This document shows positions 6,029-9,174 of a DNA stretch of 9,174 nucleotides, in pieces (within the stretch, counting starts at the first letter, position 1; the number at the start of each line of letters is the position of its first letter). The notes beneath the pieces are model-generated. The model had not been told where the DNA came from and did no database searches. It saw nothing but the letters and a program-made list of their open reading frames with translations. Source of the DNA: Bacillota bacterium (GTDB lineage Bacteria; Bacillota; Clostridia; Peptostreptococcales; Anaerovoracaceae); NCBI GenBank assembly GCA_029266295.1, contig JAQSXD010000123.1, forward strand, positions 1 through 9,174, read 5' to 3'. The position numbers and the translations under genes are program-made.

Positions 6029-6799
6029 ATGAAGCTGATTACTTGGAATGTAAATGGACTAAGGGCCTGCCTCGGCAAGGGATTTTTGGATTTCTGCAAG
6101 GAACAGAATCCGGATTGCATCTGCATTCAGGAAACGAAAATGCAAGAAGGACAAATCGAAGTCGTACTGGAGGGCTACGAACAATATTGGAACAGTGCAG
6201 AAAAGAAAGGGTACTCAGGCACTGCGATTTTTACAAAAGAACAACCAATCAGTTTTAATTATGATATCAACGCAGAGGGCCATGATCAGGAAGGCCGGGC
6301 GGTCACATTGGAATTCCCTGAATTCTACCTTGTTACCGTATATACGCCCAATTCCCAGGAAAAACTGGCAAGATTGGATTACCGTATGGAATGGGAGGTT
6401 GCATTTCGAAACTACGTAAAAGAACTGGATGAAAAAAAGCCGGTGATCATATGCGGAGATCTAAATGTAGCCCATCAAGAGATTGACCTGAAGAATCCTG
6501 CTGCCAATCGAAAAAATGCAGGCTTTTCTGATGAGGAACGTACAAAGATGACCGAACTGCTTGGTTCCGGCTTTATTGATACCTTTCGTTACCTTTATCC
6601 TGATGTCACAGGGATCTATACCTGGTGGTCTTATCGCTTCAATGCAAGAGCCAACAATGCCGGATGGCGGATTGACTACTTTCTGACATCGGACAGGATT
6701 AAAGACCAAATTAAGGATGTCGTAATCTTTGACCAGGTTTTCGGGAGTGATCATTGTCCTGTCATGCTGGACATCGAACTATCGTTAGGGAAACGCTGA
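6029..6799 (+). CDS. exoA: Exodeoxyribonuclease III / class II AP endonuclease
   Basis: This 256-residue cytoplasmic enzyme of the exonuclease III family is close in length to B. subtilis ExoA (252). It cleaves DNA 5' to abasic sites in base excision repair and usually also has 3' phosphatase and 3'-5' exonuclease activity. All the family's catalytic motifs are present: ITWNVNG with Asn7, IQETK with Glu35, YTPNS with Tyr105, GDLN with Asp144 and Asn146, the substrate-binding YTWWSYR ... NAGWRIDYFL block, and GSDHCPV with Asp241 and His242. The enzyme therefore should be active and metal dependent. It stands alone between two terminators. A TATGAT at 5966-5971 could be its -10 element, but no -35 hexamer is visible at the right distance. 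The xth/exoA naming is interchangeable here; I use the Bacillota symbol. Confidence 0.96.
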   Translation: MKLITWNVNGLRACLGKGFLDFCKEQNPDCICIQETKMQEGQIEVVLEGYEQYWNSAEKKGYSGTAIFTKEQPISFNYDINAEGHDQEGRAVTLEFPEFYLVTVYTPNSQEKLARLDYRMEWEVAFRNYVKELDEKKPVIICGDLNVAHQEIDLKNPAANRKNAGFSDEERTKMTELLGSGFIDTFRYLYPDVTGIYTWWSYRFNARANNAGWRIDYFLTSDRIKDQIKDVVIFDQVFGSDHCPVMLDIELSLGKR

Positions 6800-6847
6800 T
6801 TCATTCCGTGCGCCCATTTGATCGGCTAACCAGCGCTCCCTTGTATA

Positions 6848-6895
6848 AAAAGTTCCCCTGAACTGAAAAATATTTTTCAGTTCAGGGGAACTTTT
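6848..6895. terminator. Perfect 48-bp palindrome acting as terminator after exoA
   Basis: Arms at 6848-6870 and 6873-6895 are exact reverse complements over 23 bp around a central TA. The arms hold a GC-rich TTCCCCTGAACTG core flanked by A/T runs, so the hairpin ends in a T-tract on both strands. It sits about 50 bases after the exoA stop and before the next gene, as expected for a very strong, bidirectional intrinsic terminator. Confidence 0.9.
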
Positions 6896-6921
6896 GCCAT
6901 TTTAATGCGTCTTATTAGTAT
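6894..6921 (+). promoter_or_regulatory. Possible SigA promoter of the S-layer homology protein gene
   Basis: TTGCCA (6894-6899; five of six matches to TTGACA) and TAGTAT (6916-6921; four of six to TATAAT) are 16 bases apart. The -35 element overlaps the last bases of the exoA terminator. Transcription would begin near 6928, leaving a very short leader that starts almost at the ribosome binding site. This is plausible but weak. Confidence 0.35.
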
Positions 6922-6929
6922 CAATTCGT

Positions 6930-6937
6930 AAAGGAGG
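6930..6937 (+). promoter_or_regulatory. Ribosome binding site that supports a GTG start
   Basis: AAAGGAGG ends ten bases before the GTG at 6948. The nearer TTG runs into a TAG after two codons, and the next in-frame ATG would cut into the signal peptide. GTG followed by KKIIGMM is therefore the start. Confidence 0.8.
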
Positions 6938-6947
6938 TTTTGAATTA

Positions 6948-8999
6948 GTGAAAAAAATAATCGGTATGATGTTGGCATTCAGCTTAGTTTTGGGCTCTGC
7001 CAGTCCTGCGTTTGCAGCCGAGATGAACAGTGCAGGCCTGGAAAAGGCCATCAATCAGGTAAAGAATGTTGTCACAATACCCAGTGATTACAAAGACTTT
7101 CAGTATTCATCGAACCAGTATGAGGAAAATGGTAAGACGATAACGGTCTGGTATTTGAACTGGAACAAAAGTGACTATAGCGGAGGAATTTCTGCCACCG
7201 TCGAAAATAACGGTTATCTGATCAATTATAATAAGTATGTGGATAAGACCAATGAGGGTTTGGGGACTGTAACCAGAGAGGCTGCACAAAAAACTGCCGC
7301 AGCGTTTCTCGCCAAGGTGAGACCGGACATTGCGCCGCAAATGCGCGTCGCTAAGGATAATGATTATTCCAGTACCGACAGACATTCTTTCCGCTACAAT
7401 TTGTACAAAAACGATGCGGTAGTTGCCTACGTTGAAGGAAGCGTGGACGTAGATAAGTATAACGGAGAAGTCATCGGGTATAACTTCCAGGGTTCTGGAG
7501 AAGACATATCAAAGCTTCCTTCTTCCAGCGGCACCATCAGTCTGGAAGAAGCGCAGAAGGCTTATCTGGAAAAGATCAAGGTTCCGCTAAACTATTATTC
7601 CAACTATGACGACAACAAAAAATTGCTCACCGTATTTGCGGCCTATGCAAGTTCCGGAGAAACTGGCAAGGTGATTGATGCGAAAACCGGCGAAGCGGTA
7701 AAGCTCTACAATGATTTTCGTTTCTACGGAGATAAGGGCGGATACGGAATGGCAAAAGAGAAGTCAACCGTCAACGGAGATCAACTGACGAAGGAAGAGA
7801 TGGTTGCAGTGGATAGCTTGGCGGGTTTGATTTCCAAGGAAAAAGCGGAAAGCATTCTCAGAGAGTCGATTCCCGGAATCACAAGCAGCATGAAGGTAAC
7901 CAATTCTTCCCTGTCCAGAAGCTATAACGAAGCGGACAAATATCTTTGGGAAATCGGCTTCGATGGCGCCTACGGAGTCGTGAACGCCAAAACAGGTGAA
8001 ATGATCTCTTTTTACCTGTACAGTGAAAACAGCTCCAAGGGGAGTTCTGCATTGACAGAAGCAAAGGCAAAAGAAAAAGCGGAAGCCTTCATGAAGAAGA
8101 TGGCAGCAGAGAAGTTTGCACAGTCAAGATTTTATGAAAACCCCAATTATGTTCTCTACAAAACAATGGATAACGTTACTGATTACAGCTTCAATTACTA
8201 CAGACAGGAGAACGGCATTGATTTTGTAGGCAACGGTTTTACAGTCATCGTTAACAAGGCGAGCGGTATGATCACACACTATGATTTAAGCTGGTTCGAT
8301 AACGTAACGTTCCCAAGCATTGATAAGGTTATCACCAGTGAAGCTGCCTTTGATGCATTCAATAAAGATGGTCAGCTGGGACTTGTTTACAAAAAGGTAA
8401 ATGATGGCGAGTCTGCTCTGGTTTATGATTTTGTTAAGTCCACAGGAAATTTTCTGATCGATCCGGCAACAGGTGCGAAACTGGGATGGGACGGAAAGCC
8501 TTATAAGGATGCTTCTGTGCCGGCATACTCAGATATTCAGGGACATTGGGCTGAAGCAACCATCGAAAAACTGCTTGACAACGGGTACTATCTCACAGGG
8601 GAGAAGTTCAATCCAAATGCAAAGATAACCCAATTGAGCTTTTTGAGATTTTTATACGCATCGATTCAGGCATATTATGATGAAGATGGCTTTTACAAAA
8701 TGCTGATCAGTGATAAGATTATCAAGGAGAACGAAAAAGCTCCCAATGCAGCTTTAACCAGGCAAGACGCAGCTAAGTTTGCTGTTCGTTTTCTTGGCCA
8801 GGGAAAAGCCGCGGAGCATCCTGAAATCTTTATTAACCCATTCAGAGACAGTGTATCTGATGCATATAAAGGATATGCTGCGATCAGCTATGGCTTTGGG
8901 ATTATGAAGGGGGATAAGAACGGACGATTCAATGGAGCAAATCAGGTGACGAACGCGGAAGCTGCGACAATCATCTATAATGCGCTTCAGGTAAAATAA
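6948..8999 (+). CDS. Secreted YcdB/YcdC-repeat protein with C-terminal S-layer homology domains
   Basis: This 683-residue exported protein starts at GTG. Residues 1-24 form a classic signal peptide: KK, a hydrophobic core, then SPAFAA with cleavage near 23/24. Residues about 25-520 carry PepSY-like/YcdB-YcdC modules, each starting with a helix of the type EAAQKTAAAF. The starts near residues 108 and 369 look like the two main copies, and shorter related segments begin near 190 and 294. The repeated strand motif GEVIGYNF / GEMISFYLY / GMITHYDLSWF closes the units. The C terminus holds S-layer homology motifs: a good one from 527 (YSDIQGHWAEATIEKLL), a degenerate middle one and a good third from 632 (FRDSVSDAY ... 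GIMKGDKNGRFNGANQVTNAEAA). Such domains bind secondary cell-wall polymers, so the protein is probably anchored in the wall. The YcdB/YcdC module's function is unknown, though PepSY-like domains are linked to protease inhibition. It appears monocistronic. Confidence 0.88.
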   Translation: MKKIIGMMLAFSLVLGSASPAFAAEMNSAGLEKAINQVKNVVTIPSDYKDFQYSSNQYEENGKTITVWYLNWNKSDYSGGISATVENNGYLINYNKYVDKTNEGLGTVTREAAQKTAAAFLAKVRPDIAPQMRVAKDNDYSSTDRHSFRYNLYKNDAVVAYVEGSVDVDKYNGEVIGYNFQGSGEDISKLPSSSGTISLEEAQKAYLEKIKVPLNYYSNYDDNKKLLTVFAAYASSGETGKVIDAKTGEAVKLYNDFRFYGDKGGYGMAKEKSTVNGDQLTKEEMVAVDSLAGLISKEKAESILRESIPGITSSMKVTNSSLSRSYNEADKYLWEIGFDGAYGVVNAKTGEMISFYLYSENSSKGSSALTEAKAKEKAEAFMKKMAAEKFAQSRFYENPNYVLYKTMDNVTDYSFNYYRQENGIDFVGNGFTVIVNKASGMITHYDLSWFDNVTFPSIDKVITSEAAFDAFNKDGQLGLVYKKVNDGESALVYDFVKSTGNFLIDPATGAKLGWDGKPYKDASVPAYSDIQGHWAEATIEKLLDNGYYLTGEKFNPNAKITQLSFLRFLYASIQAYYDEDGFYKMLISDKIIKENEKAPNAALTRQDAAKFAVRFLGQGKAAEHPEIFINPFRDSVSDAYKGYAAISYGFGIMKGDKNGRFNGANQVTNAEAATIIYNALQVK

Positions 9000-9131
9000 A
9001 AGGGGAAAAAGCGTAAAATCCAATCGTGGGATATTCGCTCCTGATAGGTATTTTAAGATGAAAACCGCCTGGTTATTGAATTGAGACCGGAAAACAGGAC
9101 AACTAAAAATCAAGAATTTAAAAACCTCTTA

Positions 9132-9140
9132 TGGTAGAAT
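9132..9140 (+). promoter_or_regulatory. Extended -10 promoter for a gene beyond the window
   Basis: TGGTAGAAT is an extended -10 element (TG, one base, then TAGAAT, five of six to TATAAT). No good -35 is visible, which is tolerated with extended -10 promoters. Transcription would start near 9147. Confidence 0.4.
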
Positions 9141-9160
9141 CAAAAATAATTGAGTCTGTC

Positions 9161-9168
9161 AAAGGAGG
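9161..9168 (+). promoter_or_regulatory. Ribosome binding site of a gene starting just past the window
   Basis: AAAGGAGG followed by a T-run sits at the very end of the window. It closely resembles the site before the S-layer homology gene (AAAGGAGGTTTT), so the next start codon should lie within a few bases beyond 9174. Confidence 0.6.
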
Positions 9169-9174
9169 TTTTTT

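Larger units (their letters stand above)
9120..9173 (+). promoter_or_regulatory. Inverted repeat that could hide the next gene's ribosome binding site
   Basis: AAAAACCTC (9120-9128) is the exact reverse complement of GAGGTTTTT (9165-9173), with 36 bases between. In a transcript reading through from the S-layer homology gene the hairpin would cover AAAGGAGG or, with its T-run, act as a weak terminator. A transcript started at the promoter at 9132-9140 would lack the left arm. Confidence 0.3.

Noticed and set aside
9003..9100. Terminator directly after the S-layer homology gene
   Set aside because: Weak stems (AGCG/CGCT with ATCC/GGAT, and CCTGGT/ACCGG) can be drawn but none is followed by a T-run.
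1..9174. CRISPR array, tRNA, rRNA, insertion sequence or phage attachment site
   Set aside because: No regularly spaced repeats, cloverleaf-like sequences, transposase genes or terminal inverted repeats with target duplications were seen on reading the window.

Overview
The window looks like a stretch of chromosome from a Gram-positive, motile, low-to-moderate-GC bacterium, most likely an anaerobic member of the Clostridia. The grounds are consensus Shine-Dalgarno sequences before nearly every gene, a SigD (sigma-28) type promoter before a chemoreceptor gene, Bacillota-type families (DUF503/YlxP, YitT, DUF2512/YndM, ExoA, YcdB/YcdC with S-layer homology domains) and intrinsic terminators between units. 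No mobile element, CRISPR array, tRNA or rRNA was found. The genus cannot be fixed from sequence alone.

Layout. (1) 26-307, +: a small DUF503/YlxP-like protein. (2) 308-763: a long gene-free stretch. Its first part is AT-rich and featureless apart from two small palindromes. Next comes a SigD-type promoter at 530-556, then a roughly 200-nt leader that can form a long-range helix and holds a very short ORF with a near-perfect ribosome binding site. (3) 764-4174, +: a 1136-residue chemoreceptor with a long acidic N-terminal cytoplasmic extension, two membrane helices around an all-helical sensor domain, eleven HAMP-like units in series and a normal chemotaxis signalling domain. (4) A terminator at 4249-4293 lies between this gene and a converging YitT-family membrane protein gene (4346-5242, -). 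(5) 5390-5896, +: a DUF2512/YndM-like membrane protein, divergent from yitT, closed by a terminator. (6) 6029-6799, +: exodeoxyribonuclease III / AP endonuclease, followed by a perfect 48-bp palindrome acting as terminator. (7) 6948-8999, +: a secreted YcdB/YcdC-repeat protein with C-terminal S-layer homology domains, starting at GTG. (8) The last 175 bases hold no gene and end on an extended -10 promoter and a strong ribosome binding site for a gene outside the window.

The genes read as separate transcription units with unrelated jobs: chemotaxis, membrane proteins of unknown substrate, base-excision DNA repair and a cell-surface protein. They do not form one pathway. The most unusual part is the chemoreceptor locus: an eleven-unit HAMP relay, an N-terminal extension atypical for this class, and a structured leader with a candidate upstream peptide (MCCGGAQR) whose stop overlaps the start of a second short ORF that runs across the receptor's own start codon.
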